Below are positions 26,915-35,197 of a stretch of 64,000 nucleotides of DNA, piece after piece. Below the pieces are notes generated by a model. The model was not told the origin of the DNA and did no database searches. It was given only the letters and a program-made list of their open reading frames with translations. This stretch comes from Mycobacterium sp. (GTDB taxonomy: Bacteria > Actinomycetota > Actinomycetes > Mycobacteriales > Mycobacteriaceae): the NCBI RefSeq assembly GCF_004298145.1, contig NZ_SCRH01000038.1:124001-188000 (forward strand). The letters are read 5' to 3'. A program made the translations under genes and the position numbers. Within the stretch, counting starts at the first letter, position 1; every line of letters starts with the position of its first letter.

Positions 26915-28327
26915 TCAGAACAGCGGAGCCACCCACCGCAGCCGGGTGCCCCCGCCTGAGGCGCCACCGACGTCGAGGGTGCCCCCGAACGATTCGGCGC
27001 CTCGGCGCAATTTCATCAGGCCGGCTTCGGTGATGTCGTCGGGCAGGCCTCTACCGTTATCGACGACGTCGATACACAACTCGTCGGCGACCTCGACAGC
27101 GATGGTCAGCTTGGTGGCCGCGGCGTGCTGTACCGCGTTGCTGATCGCTTCCGTGACGACGGCTTCGGCTTCTTCGGCCAACACGCCCTCAACCACCGAA
27201 AGCGGCCCTTTGTACTGCACGGTGGTAGCTAAATCTTCCGACAGCCGGCCGATCACTTCATCTAAACGATGGCGCAGCCCTGCCACGTCGGTTGCTTTGC
27301 GGCGCAGGTCGAAGATCGCCGTGCGAAAGTCCTGCACCACGCCGTGCAGGTCATCGACCGCCGTGTTGAGACGCTGCTGCACCTCGGGCGAGCGCGCCCG
27401 CGGGATGGTGCCCTGCAGCGCGAGACCGACCGCGAAGACGCGCTGAATCGCGTGGTCCTGCAGGTCGCCGGCGATGCGGTCACGTTCGGCGAGCACTTCG
27501 GCCTCGGCCCGGGTCTCGGTGAGCTCGGCCTGGACGGCCAACTGCTGGGTGATGTCGCGGATGGCCGCCGAGACCATCACACCCTGCTCGGTCCGTAGTG
27601 GGCTCAGGCTCACGTCAACCGGGAACACGGTTCCGTTGCAGCGCAGCCCCCAGAGGTCTAGGCCGGCCCCCATGCGCCGTGCGTCCGGGTGGGTGAAGAA
27701 ACCGGTGCGGTGCCCCTCGTGGACACCGCGAAACCGGGGCGGGATCAGCGTCTCGACTTCCCTGCCGATCAGATCCTCGCGCTGATAGCCGAACAGCTTG
27801 TCGGTTTGGGCGTTTGCGAGCACGATGCGCCCGTCAGGCCCGACGATGACCATCGCGTCGGGGGCCGATTCCAGCAGAGCGTGGAACATGGTTTCGGCTC
27901 GCAGATGCTCGGCTGTCACATCCCGCATCACTTTGGTAAATCCGGCGACGGCACCCGCGTCATCGTTGAGCAGGGCCAGTACCACGCCGGCACGAAACCG
28001 CTGGCCGTTTTTGCGCACCCGCCAGCCTTCGTATTCGACGCGTCCCGATTCGCGCGCCGCGGCCAGCTCGCGTTCAGCCAGTCCGGCCTCTCTGTCCTCC
28101 TCGGTGTAGAACGTCGACACGGGTCGGTCCAGCACCTCGGCCGCCGAGTAGCCGGTCATCACCTGGGCACCCGGGCACCAGCGCACTACGTCACCGTTCA
28201 CATCGAGCTGGATGATCGCGTAGTCAAGGATCGTGTCCACCATGGCGTCGACATCACAAAGACGTTCGCGCAGGCTCTTATTGAGTAGTACAGCGCTCAG
28301 GTACCGTTCAGCGCTGGGCGATGTCAT
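26915..28327 (-). CDS. PAS-PAS histidine-kinase-like sensor with Gln at the phospho-His position
   Basis: The product is 470 residues: PAS 1 (about 25-140), PAS 2 (145-265), a DosS-type dimerisation helix and an HATPase domain (N-A-V-Q-H-A, D-N-G-R-G-L-P). At the acceptor site DevS in this window has D-L-H-D-H-V-I-Q (His385), while this protein has D-L-Q-D-H-A-I-Q (Gln290, codon CAG at 27458-27460). His292 is kept, but it is not the usual acceptor. It may lack autophosphorylation and act as a sensor, phosphatase or partner of another kinase. ATG 28327 has AGAGGG upstream. Last gene of the lipid operon. Confidence 0.85.
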   Translation of the reverse strand: MTSPSAERYLSAVLLNKSLRERLCDVDAMVDTILDYAIIQLDVNGDVVRWCPGAQVMTGYSAAEVLDRPVSTFYTEEDREAGLAERELAAARESGRVEYEGWRVRKNGQRFRAGVVLALLNDDAGAVAGFTKVMRDVTAEHLRAETMFHALLESAPDAMVIVGPDGRIVLANAQTDKLFGYQREDLIGREVETLIPPRFRGVHEGHRTGFFTHPDARRMGAGLDLWGLRCNGTVFPVDVSLSPLRTEQGVMVSAAIRDITQQLAVQAELTETRAEAEVLAERDRIAGDLQDHAIQRVFAVGLALQGTIPRARSPEVQQRLNTAVDDLHGVVQDFRTAIFDLRRKATDVAGLRHRLDEVIGRLSEDLATTVQYKGPLSVVEGVLAEEAEAVVTEAISNAVQHAAATKLTIAVEVADELCIDVVDNGRGLPDDITEAGLMKLRRGAESFGGTLDVGGASGGGTRLRWVAPLF

Positions 28328-28367
28328 CAGGCCCGACCCTCTTTCGTTGCCTCCAGCTGCACAAATG

Positions 28368-29795
28368 CTACCGTGCCGGCCACGATGCGGGCTTGGCGTT
28401 CGACCGTCGGGCTCTCGGTGCGCGCTTGCGCCGATGCGTTCGGCTGGCCGTGACCAACCGCGCGACACCGTTCTCGATTCCGTCAGCGAGCGCCTCGATA
28501 TCGGGGGCGGTGTCGTAGTCGGCGGTGATGCCGAAGACGAAATGCTCGGCGTAACTGACCATCGCGATGCCCGTGCGCAGTTGAAGGGCTATCGGCGGGA
28601 TCGGCAGAATTTCCAGTACTCGGCGGCCCATCAACCTCTGCTGACCTTTGGGCCCGGGAACGTTGGTCGCCAACGCGACGACCGCTCGTTGCGGCAATCG
28701 CATGGCCAGGCGCATCGTCCACGCGGACAGGGCGAACGGGACACGTTTGACCGCCGAGACCACCGCGCCGCCGCCTTCGCTTTGACCGCTCGCCTTCGCT
28801 CGGCTGAGCCGCTCGTGCACCCGCCGCAGCTGCTTCACCGGATCTTCCTCGTCGACCGGCAGTAACGGCAACATGGCCGAAACCCGGTTGTCGGCAACGT
28901 TGAATTGGTCGACCGTCCGCAGGGAGACAGGAACCAGCGTGCGCAGTGAATTCCGACCGGGCTGCTCACCGCGTCCGAGCAGAATCGCGCGGTAACTGCT
29001 GGTTATCGCCGCCAGCGCAACGTCGTTCAATGTCACATCGAATTCCTTGGCAACCTTACGCATGTCAGCTATCCGAACCCGGGCCGCGCTGTACCGGCGC
29101 ATCGTGGTGACGGGTCCGGTGAGTGACGACTCCGGGGCGGGGCTGAGCAGACTGGCCGCGAGTTCGGCCGCACCCCACGCCGCGTGTTCGGCAGCGGTTG
29201 CCGCACCGATGGCGCTTCGTCCGATCTCACTCACCCAGCGGAACGGGTTCAGGGTTGGCGTTCGCAGCGGCGACTCCTGCCGGACCGATTTTTGAGATGC
29301 ATGAATCTTTGTGGCGAAGCTTTCGCCGATGTCATCGCTGAATCTCGCCATCAGCTGCGTTGCCGCGATGCCGTCGGCGATGCAGTGGTGAAGCTTGGTC
29401 AGTACCGCCCACCGGTTGTCACTCAGCCCCTCGATGATCCAGCAGTCCCACAGTGGGCGTTCACGATCCAGCCGGCGTTCCATCAACGTCGCGACCACCT
29501 CGAACAGTTCGGTGTCACCCCCGGGATGCGGGAGCGCGAGCCGATGGACATGGCGCGAGATCTCAAAGTGGGGGTCATCCACCCATTCGGGCGGGCGTAT
29601 GTCGAGCGAGTGGGTCCGCAGCACCTGACTGAATCGCGGGATTGCCGGGAGCCTGTCCGCGAGAGCGGATACGAAGTCGTCGTGGCTTGGGGCCGGGCCT
29701 TCCATGATCGACACAGCGCCCACCGCGAGACTCACGTGCGGGTCGGAGTCTTCGGCCTCGAGGAAGCCCGCGTCCAGGGCGGTCAGTTGCTCCAC
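28368..29795 (-). CDS. tgs1: WS/DGAT acyltransferase, Tgs1-like
   Basis: The product is 475 residues. The start L-D-A-G-F-L-E-A-E-D-S-D-P-H-V-S-L-A and the catalytic motif H-H-C-I-A-D-G-I-A (near residue 136) match M. tuberculosis Tgs1 (Rv3130c) closely. The enzyme condenses acyl-CoA with diacylglycerol or a fatty alcohol to make triacylglycerol or wax ester for storage at the membrane/lipid-body surface. GTG start with GGGAGG upstream; it overlaps the KAS III-like gene by 13 bases. Orthology to tgs1 is likely but not tested; paralogues exist. Confidence 0.85.
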   Translation of the reverse strand: MEQLTALDAGFLEAEDSDPHVSLAVGAVSIMEGPAPSHDDFVSALADRLPAIPRFSQVLRTHSLDIRPPEWVDDPHFEISRHVHRLALPHPGGDTELFEVVATLMERRLDRERPLWDCWIIEGLSDNRWAVLTKLHHCIADGIAATQLMARFSDDIGESFATKIHASQKSVRQESPLRTPTLNPFRWVSEIGRSAIGAATAAEHAAWGAAELAASLLSPAPESSLTGPVTTMRRYSAARVRIADMRKVAKEFDVTLNDVALAAITSSYRAILLGRGEQPGRNSLRTLVPVSLRTVDQFNVADNRVSAMLPLLPVDEEDPVKQLRRVHERLSRAKASGQSEGGGAVVSAVKRVPFALSAWTMRLAMRLPQRAVVALATNVPGPKGQQRLMGRRVLEILPIPPIALQLRTGIAMVSYAEHFVFGITADYDTAPDIEALADGIENGVARLVTASRTHRRKRAPRARRSNAKPASWPAR

Positions 29796-30727
29796 TTGGC
29801 CACCTCCCGCGCCGTCCTGTCTGGACCAGAGCCCGCGAATGCGGATGGCGGTCGACGATAGAGAGCCGCCCCCGCGGTAGGTCCGGCACCGGCGACGACG
29901 AAAAGCACCTGGGTGCCGGGGGTTTGCGGTTCGGCTTGCCGCTCGAAAGCGGCCGCCAGCGCCGCGGTGTGCATGTGCTGATCGTCGGCGACGACGATCT
30001 CGTCACTCGGCACCCCAAGCCGGGCGCTCAACGCGGTGCGGTATCCGTGACCCGCGGGTGCCGCGACAATCACATCGACGTCGGCGAGCCGCGCCGATTG
30101 GGCCGCTAGGCACGCGCATACCGCCGCGGCAGCGGCCGCGGCGAACCGCTCGTCCATGTCACCCGATCGATCAAACCGGAGAACATTACGGGAGTCGGCG
30201 AATCCGACTGTGGCGGTGAAGGCCTGGTCCACTCCGGTCGATTCCTCGGCATTCACCCACGACACGGGACTCAGGCCGCAGTCTTCGTCGGTCCACCGGC
30301 AAAGTAACGCCGCACCGGCAGCCGAGAACGGAAAATGCTCGCTCATTCCGTGGCCGGGATCGGCATCACTGGCGACGACGAGTGCCAGCTGGATGGCACC
30401 TGACCGCAGGAATCCATCGACAATTTGCAGCGCGGTGAGCACTCCGCAAGCGCCGTTGGCGATATCGAACGAGAACGTGCCATGGGCACCGGTGTGTGGG
30501 TCTTCGGGATTGGCCCCGATGTCGTCTTGGATCAGCGCCGCCAATGCCGGCTCTCCGAGGTTGCGGTCGCGGTAGATCCCGGCGTTGACAACGAGATCCA
30601 GTTCGTGGGGGTTGCGTCCGGCCCGCTGCAGGCAGTCCTTGCCGGCGGCAACGGCCAGGTGCAGTGCGCTGTGCCGGCCACGCCATCGCGGATGCGCGAT
30701 GGCGACCCGTTCAATGATCGTTCCCAT
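29783..30727 (-). CDS. KAS III-like protein lacking the His and Asn of the catalytic triad
   Basis: The product is 314 residues with the thiolase fold of ketoacyl-ACP synthase III. The nucleophile is present in N-G-A-C-G-V-L (Cys94). By alignment with the gene upstream the H-Q-T-S-A-R segment is P-A-G-H-G-Y-R, so the catalytic His is replaced by Ala, and the G-N-T segment is M-H-T, so Asn is replaced by His. It may be a non-decarboxylating acyltransferase or a structural partner. It overlaps the active KAS III by 17 bases, which suggests a heterodimer. Confidence 0.75.
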   Translation of the reverse strand: MGTIIERVAIAHPRWRGRHSALHLAVAAGKDCLQRAGRNPHELDLVVNAGIYRDRNLGEPALAALIQDDIGANPEDPHTGAHGTFSFDIANGACGVLTALQIVDGFLRSGAIQLALVVASDADPGHGMSEHFPFSAAGAALLCRWTDEDCGLSPVSWVNAEESTGVDQAFTATVGFADSRNVLRFDRSGDMDERFAAAAAAAVCACLAAQSARLADVDVIVAAPAGHGYRTALSARLGVPSDEIVVADDQHMHTAALAAAFERQAEPQTPGTQVLFVVAGAGPTAGAALYRRPPSAFAGSGPDRTAREVAKWSN

Positions 30728-31811
30728 ATCGGCTCACCAAATCCTCGTCCAGGGTCACCAACACCACGCCGATCTCCAGCCCCGACGCCAATGCCAGCAG
30801 TGCGATTCGTTCCCCCGCTGCGATGCGTCCCGCTTCGAGTTCCTCGACCAGGGCCACCGTGTGTGTCGTCGACGCCGTGTTGCCATATCGATCGACGGTG
30901 ATCACGGCGTCATGCCGGGGGCGGTCGCCGAACGACTCCGACATTCGCGCCATGCCCTTGCGGATGGCGCGCGCTGAAGTCTGGTGAGTGATCACGTGGT
31001 CGATGTCGTGGATCGAAATACCCACGGCATCAAGGACTTCCTGGAGCAGTAAGGGAGTGTCGGCAATCGCGGCCCGCTGGATTGCACGGGAATTGGTGAA
31101 CATCCGCGCACCCGGATCGTGTCCCTGCGGATACGCCAGGCAGAGCCGACTGTAGTCGGCGACAGTCGTAAATCCCGCCAGGGTGATGCCGGCAGAACCG
31201 GCGGGGGCCCGCTCGAGCAGCAGGGCCGCCCCCGCATCGCCAAGGGTCAGGCAGGCCAGTTCCTTGCTCATGATGTTGCGGATGTGGCGCGCCGCATTGT
31301 GGCTCAGCTGCGAGATGTACTCACCGCTGACCACCAGTCCGCGCTCGACGATGCCCTGCCGGATCCAGTTGTTCAAAATCGTGACTCCGGTGAGCATCCC
31401 TGCGCATGCATTGGATACGTCGAAGGTCATCGCCTGCGGCGCCCCGATCCCGCGGGCCACGGCGCTGCTCATCGTCGGTTCGAGCCATTGGGTCAGGCCC
31501 CCACGGAATTTCGTGATGCTGCAACTGATCACCACGTCAAGCGACCCGGGATCCTGTTTTGCCCGGCCGAGACAGTCGAGCGCCGCCGAGGTCGCAAGGC
31601 TGTACGAATCTTCCTCACCCACAGAGATCCGGCGTTCGTGGATTCCGGTCAGGCGCTCCAGGTCGATGTGTGTGCGATGGCGCGTGGTGGCCATCAGCTG
31701 GTCGGTCGTGAGGTGTGTCTCGGGTAGGTGCCGGCCGGCACCGGCCAATCGGGTGACGAACGGCGCGGCATTCCGTTCCGCGGCGTCCATCACCAGCCAA
31801 TGCCGCGGCAT
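30711..31811 (-). CDS. 3-oxoacyl-ACP synthase III (KAS III) family enzyme
   Basis: The product is 366 residues with a complete triad: Cys136 in S-N-A-C-A-G-M, His276 in I-T-H-Q-T and Asn311 in R-Y-G-N-T-A. KAS III enzymes condense an acyl-CoA with malonyl-ACP, or two acyl groups in head-to-head lipid synthesis. The start is an ATG three bases after the PEP synthase stop. The neighbours (PEP synthase, a degenerate KAS III, a WS/DGAT) place it in a lipid-making operon under DosR-type control. The substrate is unknown; it is not the housekeeping FabH judging by its context. Confidence 0.85.
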   Translation of the reverse strand: MPRHWLVMDAAERNAAPFVTRLAGAGRHLPETHLTTDQLMATTRHRTHIDLERLTGIHERRISVGEEDSYSLATSAALDCLGRAKQDPGSLDVVISCSITKFRGGLTQWLEPTMSSAVARGIGAPQAMTFDVSNACAGMLTGVTILNNWIRQGIVERGLVVSGEYISQLSHNAARHIRNIMSKELACLTLGDAGAALLLERAPAGSAGITLAGFTTVADYSRLCLAYPQGHDPGARMFTNSRAIQRAAIADTPLLLQEVLDAVGISIHDIDHVITHQTSARAIRKGMARMSESFGDRPRHDAVITVDRYGNTASTTHTVALVEELEAGRIAAGERIALLALASGLEIGVVLVTLDEDLVSRYGNDH

Positions 31812-31814
31812 CGG

Positions 31815-34124
31815 TCACACCTGGCTTGTGGTCCGGTGATCAGCGGTCGCAGCTTCCAGCAGGAGCCGCCGTTCGGCGGCGGCAACTGCACGCCGGGTGG
31901 CGACTACCGCGTCGGGGTTGACCGACACCGAGGTGATCCCCATCCTCACCAGGTGCTCCGCGAAAGCCGGGTTGGTCGACGGCGCCTGGCCGCACAACGA
32001 CGAGGTGATGCCGTGTTTACGCGCGGTCGCGACAATGCGGCCGATGGCATCGAGAACAGCGCCGTCGGATTCGTCGAACAGCTCGGCGCAGATCTCCGAA
32101 TCGCGGTCGACCCCCAGGACCAACTGGGTCAAGTCATTGCTGCCGATGGATACCCCGTCCACCCCCAGCCCGATGTATTCGGGCAGCCAATACACAACCG
32201 AGGGCACCTCAGCCATCACCCACCGATGCAGGCCGCGCTGGGCGCCGAGCGGACTCATGTCGACCAGAGAAAGACACGTCTCCAATTCCCAGCGCGTCCG
32301 AACGAACGGAATCATCAGATGCACGTTCGGACTTTGTTCGCGCACCCGCGCCAATGCCTGAAGCTCCAGACCGAACAGATCCCGCTCTTTGATGTATCGA
32401 TAGCATCCGCGGTAGCCGATCATCGGGTTGTGCTCGACGGGTTCGTAGGCTTCACCACCCCGCAACCCACGAAACTCATTACTACGGAAATCCGTGGCAC
32501 GGTAGATGACCGGGCGGTTCCCGAAGGCCGATGCGATGCGCCCGATCGATGCCACCAAGGCGTCGATGAGGGTGGACTGCTCGCCGTGAGCGATGAGGTC
32601 ACGCGGGTGCCGGCCGGAAAGCGCTTGAGTAAGCAGGAATTCGGCCCGCAACAACCCCACGCCGTCGACATCTTGGGCCGCGACCGCCTCGGCGGTGTCC
32701 GGTATCGCCAGGTTGACATATATTCTGGTGCCAGTTGTCTCGGTGACACTTGTCGTGAGCGCCGGCGGCTCGGCCACCCGGGCCCGCACCTGCGGGCTGA
32801 GTTGTCCGGCATAGACATTCCCGCGCGATCCGTCAACCGTGACGGACTGACCGTCGCGCAGAACGGTGGTCGCATCTCGGGCGCCCACCACACATGGGAC
32901 TCTGAGTTCGCGCGCCACGATGGCCGCATGGCACGTCATACCGCCGGTCTCGGTCACCACTGCCGCCGCGCGCCGGATAGCGGGAAGCCAGTCCGGGTTG
33001 GTCATCGGGGCAACGAGAATCTCATTGTCGATCAACCGGCTGCCCTCTTCGGGGCTGTGAAGAACCCGCACGCGTCCCGAGGCCGACCCCGGTGCCGCCG
33101 GCAACCCACGTACCAGGACGTCCGTTGTTCCCGACCCATCGGGTGCGTCGGTGTTCAGCGTCGTGATCGGCCTGGCCTGGACCAGCCAGGTCTCGCCGGA
33201 AGCAATCGCCCATTCAACGTCTTGCGGGCAACCGTGATGCGCTTCAACGGCAATCGCCAATTCGGTGATGTGGCGCAACGATGTGTCGTCGAGAACGCGC
33301 GTTTCGGCCTGCGCGCGGTCCAACTCCACGATGACGTCGTTCCCATCGGGACCGCGCTCGATCTTGAACGCCTGATATCCGATTTTGACATCGACCACGT
33401 CCAAGGTCTTTTTGTCGACGACGTAGGTGTCGGGCTGGACTTTTCCGGACACCACGACCTCGCCCAGCCCGAGCGCGGCTTCGATGACAACGTGTTCGGC
33501 CTCCCCCGTGCTGGGATCGGTGGTGAACGCGACGCCGGACCGCTCGGAGGCGATCATCTGCTGGACCACCACCGCCATCGCGGGATCGGTCACGAACCCT
33601 CGGCTGGCCCGGTAAGTGATGACCCGCGGGCTGAACAGGGAAGCCCAGCATGTTATGACGGCGTCGAGAAGGGCCGCCTCGCCGGCCACGTTGGTCACCG
33701 TCTGATTCATCCCGGCGAACGACGCGTCGCGGCCGTCCTCGCCCGTTGCCGAAGACCGCACGGCCACAGTGCAATTCGGTCCCAAAGCCCGGTAGGCCTC
33801 GAGCAGCTGCTCACGGACGTCCTTGCTCAGACCCGCCTTTGCCACCAGCGCCCGCATTCGTTGGCAAAGCTCGGCCAAGCGGGCGGTGCTGTCCACCTGT
33901 GCCAACGCTTCGCGATGGAGAGCGGCGAGCTCGGTATCCACGCCGCCCGCCTCCATCGACGCCCGGTAGCTGCTCCGCATCAACACGAATCCTGGCGGCA
34001 CCGGGAGGCCGGCGGCGACCAACTCGCCCATGTTGGCACCTTTGCCGCCGGCCTCCTCCGCGTCCCCCAGGCGTAACGTCGCGATATTCGAGACATACGG
34101 GCTGGTAAGGGTTTTGGTTGACAT
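31815..34124 (-). CDS. ppsA: Phosphoenolpyruvate synthase
   Basis: The product is 769 residues, near the family's usual length. The N-terminal ATP-grasp domain starts [10 protein letters not shown]; the phospho-His domain has G-G-M-T-C-H-A-A-I (His399); and the C-terminal TIM barrel ends with S-L-C-G-Q-A-P. It makes PEP from pyruvate and ATP (giving AMP and phosphate). GAAAGGG precedes the ATG. It begins 48 bases after a USP gene and is followed directly by KAS III, so USP, ppsA and the lipid genes form one operon. PEP synthase could reroute pyruvate when glycolysis or the TCA cycle slows in hypoxia. Confidence 0.9.
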   Translation of the reverse strand: MSTKTLTSPYVSNIATLRLGDAEEAGGKGANMGELVAAGLPVPPGFVLMRSSYRASMEAGGVDTELAALHREALAQVDSTARLAELCQRMRALVAKAGLSKDVREQLLEAYRALGPNCTVAVRSSATGEDGRDASFAGMNQTVTNVAGEAALLDAVITCWASLFSPRVITYRASRGFVTDPAMAVVVQQMIASERSGVAFTTDPSTGEAEHVVIEAALGLGEVVVSGKVQPDTYVVDKKTLDVVDVKIGYQAFKIERGPDGNDVIVELDRAQAETRVLDDTSLRHITELAIAVEAHHGCPQDVEWAIASGETWLVQARPITTLNTDAPDGSGTTDVLVRGLPAAPGSASGRVRVLHSPEEGSRLIDNEILVAPMTNPDWLPAIRRAAAVVTETGGMTCHAAIVARELRVPCVVGARDATTVLRDGQSVTVDGSRGNVYAGQLSPQVRARVAEPPALTTSVTETTGTRIYVNLAIPDTAEAVAAQDVDGVGLLRAEFLLTQALSGRHPRDLIAHGEQSTLIDALVASIGRIASAFGNRPVIYRATDFRSNEFRGLRGGEAYEPVEHNPMIGYRGCYRYIKERDLFGLELQALARVREQSPNVHLMIPFVRTRWELETCLSLVDMSPLGAQRGLHRWVMAEVPSVVYWLPEYIGLGVDGVSIGSNDLTQLVLGVDRDSEICAELFDESDGAVLDAIGRIVATARKHGITSSLCGQAPSTNPAFAEHLVRMGITSVSVNPDAVVATRRAVAAAERRLLLEAATADHRTTSQV

Positions 34125-34172
34125 GTCTACCCTTTCTCAATCGACATCGGGTGCCGCGAAAAGAACCTGGCC

Positions 34173-35057
34173 TCAGGACGGCCGAGCCACGATCACCGGC
34201 ATTCGGACCGAATGAATGACGGCGTTGCTGACCGAGCCCAACAGCGCACCGGTCAGGCCACCGCGGCCGTGGCTACCCACGACCGTCAGCTGCGCGGTTT
34301 CGGACTGCTCGATCAACTGCCGAGCCGGTCGGTCACATACGACCATTCGGTGCACCGTGACGTCCGGATAGCGCTCCTGCCAGCCCGCCAGGCGTTCGGC
34401 CAGGCTGCGTTCGGCTTCCGCCCTCAGCACCGACCAGTCCATCCCGGGCAGCTCGAAAACTTGGGCGTCGCTCCATGCATGGACTGCGTTGAGCTCGACG
34501 CCGCGTCGTGACGCCTCATCGAAGGCGATGGCCGTCGCGAGTTCGGAGGCCGGTGAGCCATCGATGCCGACCAGGACGGGTGCCTGCTGGGGGTGCGGCA
34601 TCAACGGGTCTTCGTCGTGAATGACGGCGACAGGGCAGCTGGCGCGTCGCACGATGCCGGAACTGACCGACCCGAGCAACGCCCGGCCGACGGCTCCGCG
34701 CCCATAGGATCCGACGACGACCATGTCAGCCTCTTCCGACATCTTGCCCAGCGTCGGCACCGGGGGCGCATGCCACAGTTCTTGCGTGATGTCGATTTTC
34801 CGGCTTGTCCTCGTGGCGTCTTCGGCGATCTTGACCGCTTCCTGCAGGACCCGGCGGCCGTCATCCTCCCGCCATGCCAACACTTCGGCCGCCATCGCCA
34901 CCTGTGGCCACGTCGTCGTGGCGTTCACCATGTGGACCAGGGTCAGCGGAACGTTGCGCAGCGCCGCGTCGCGCGCGGCCCAGCACACGGCAAAGTTCGA
35001 CGCCGGCGATCCGTCGACTCCGACGACGATGCCATGGTGCTTCCCCGGTGCGGTCAT
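34173..35057 (-). CDS. Two-domain universal stress protein (USP)
   Basis: The product is 294 residues with two USP domains. Each has the ATP-binding pattern G-V/I-D-G-S-P-A-S at its start and G-S-x-G-R-G at its end (V-V-V-G-S-Y-G-R-G-A, V-V-G-S-H-G-R-G-G). This matches DosR-regulated mycobacterial USPs such as Rv2005c/Rv2623. ATG at 35057 has GAGGGAG upstream. First gene of the ppsA operon; a strong DosR box lies 53 bases upstream. ATP-binding USPs of this sort influence growth arrest; the precise role here is unknown. Confidence 0.9.
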   Translation of the reverse strand: MTAPGKHHGIVVGVDGSPASNFAVCWAARDAALRNVPLTLVHMVNATTTWPQVAMAAEVLAWREDDGRRVLQEAVKIAEDATRTSRKIDITQELWHAPPVPTLGKMSEEADMVVVGSYGRGAVGRALLGSVSSGIVRRASCPVAVIHDEDPLMPHPQQAPVLVGIDGSPASELATAIAFDEASRRGVELNAVHAWSDAQVFELPGMDWSVLRAEAERSLAERLAGWQERYPDVTVHRMVVCDRPARQLIEQSETAQLTVVGSHGRGGLTGALLGSVSNAVIHSVRMPVIVARPS

Positions 35058-35106
35058 GTTGTCTCCCTCAGTCGCCTCCAACGCTATTGATCGAGCGGGG
35101 ACCGGT

Positions 35107-35126
35107 CATGAGACTTTCGTCCCCAA
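35107..35126. promoter_or_regulatory. DosR-type box between the ppsA operon and the otsB1-like gene
   Basis: The core GAGACT-TT-CGTCCC (35110-35123) matches the DosR consensus at most positions. It lies between the leftward USP-ppsA operon and the rightward trehalose-phosphatase-like gene and could drive both. A weaker partner may lie at 35131-35144. Confidence 0.7.
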
Positions 35127-35197
35127 CCGCATGGACGAGAGACCCTCATTGGGCGCTGGGGCTTGATTGGGGCTCGTGCTGTGGAATCGTCGGAAGG

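Noticed and set aside
31728..34076. A 782-codon plus-strand open frame
   Set aside because: It is the antisense shadow of ppsA, whose full-length motifs are clear on the minus strand; the shadow translation is Arg/His/Asp-rich.
34874..35197. N-terminal extension of the otsB1-like protein
   Set aside because: It runs antisense to the USP gene and through the DosR box; no homology to the known family start.
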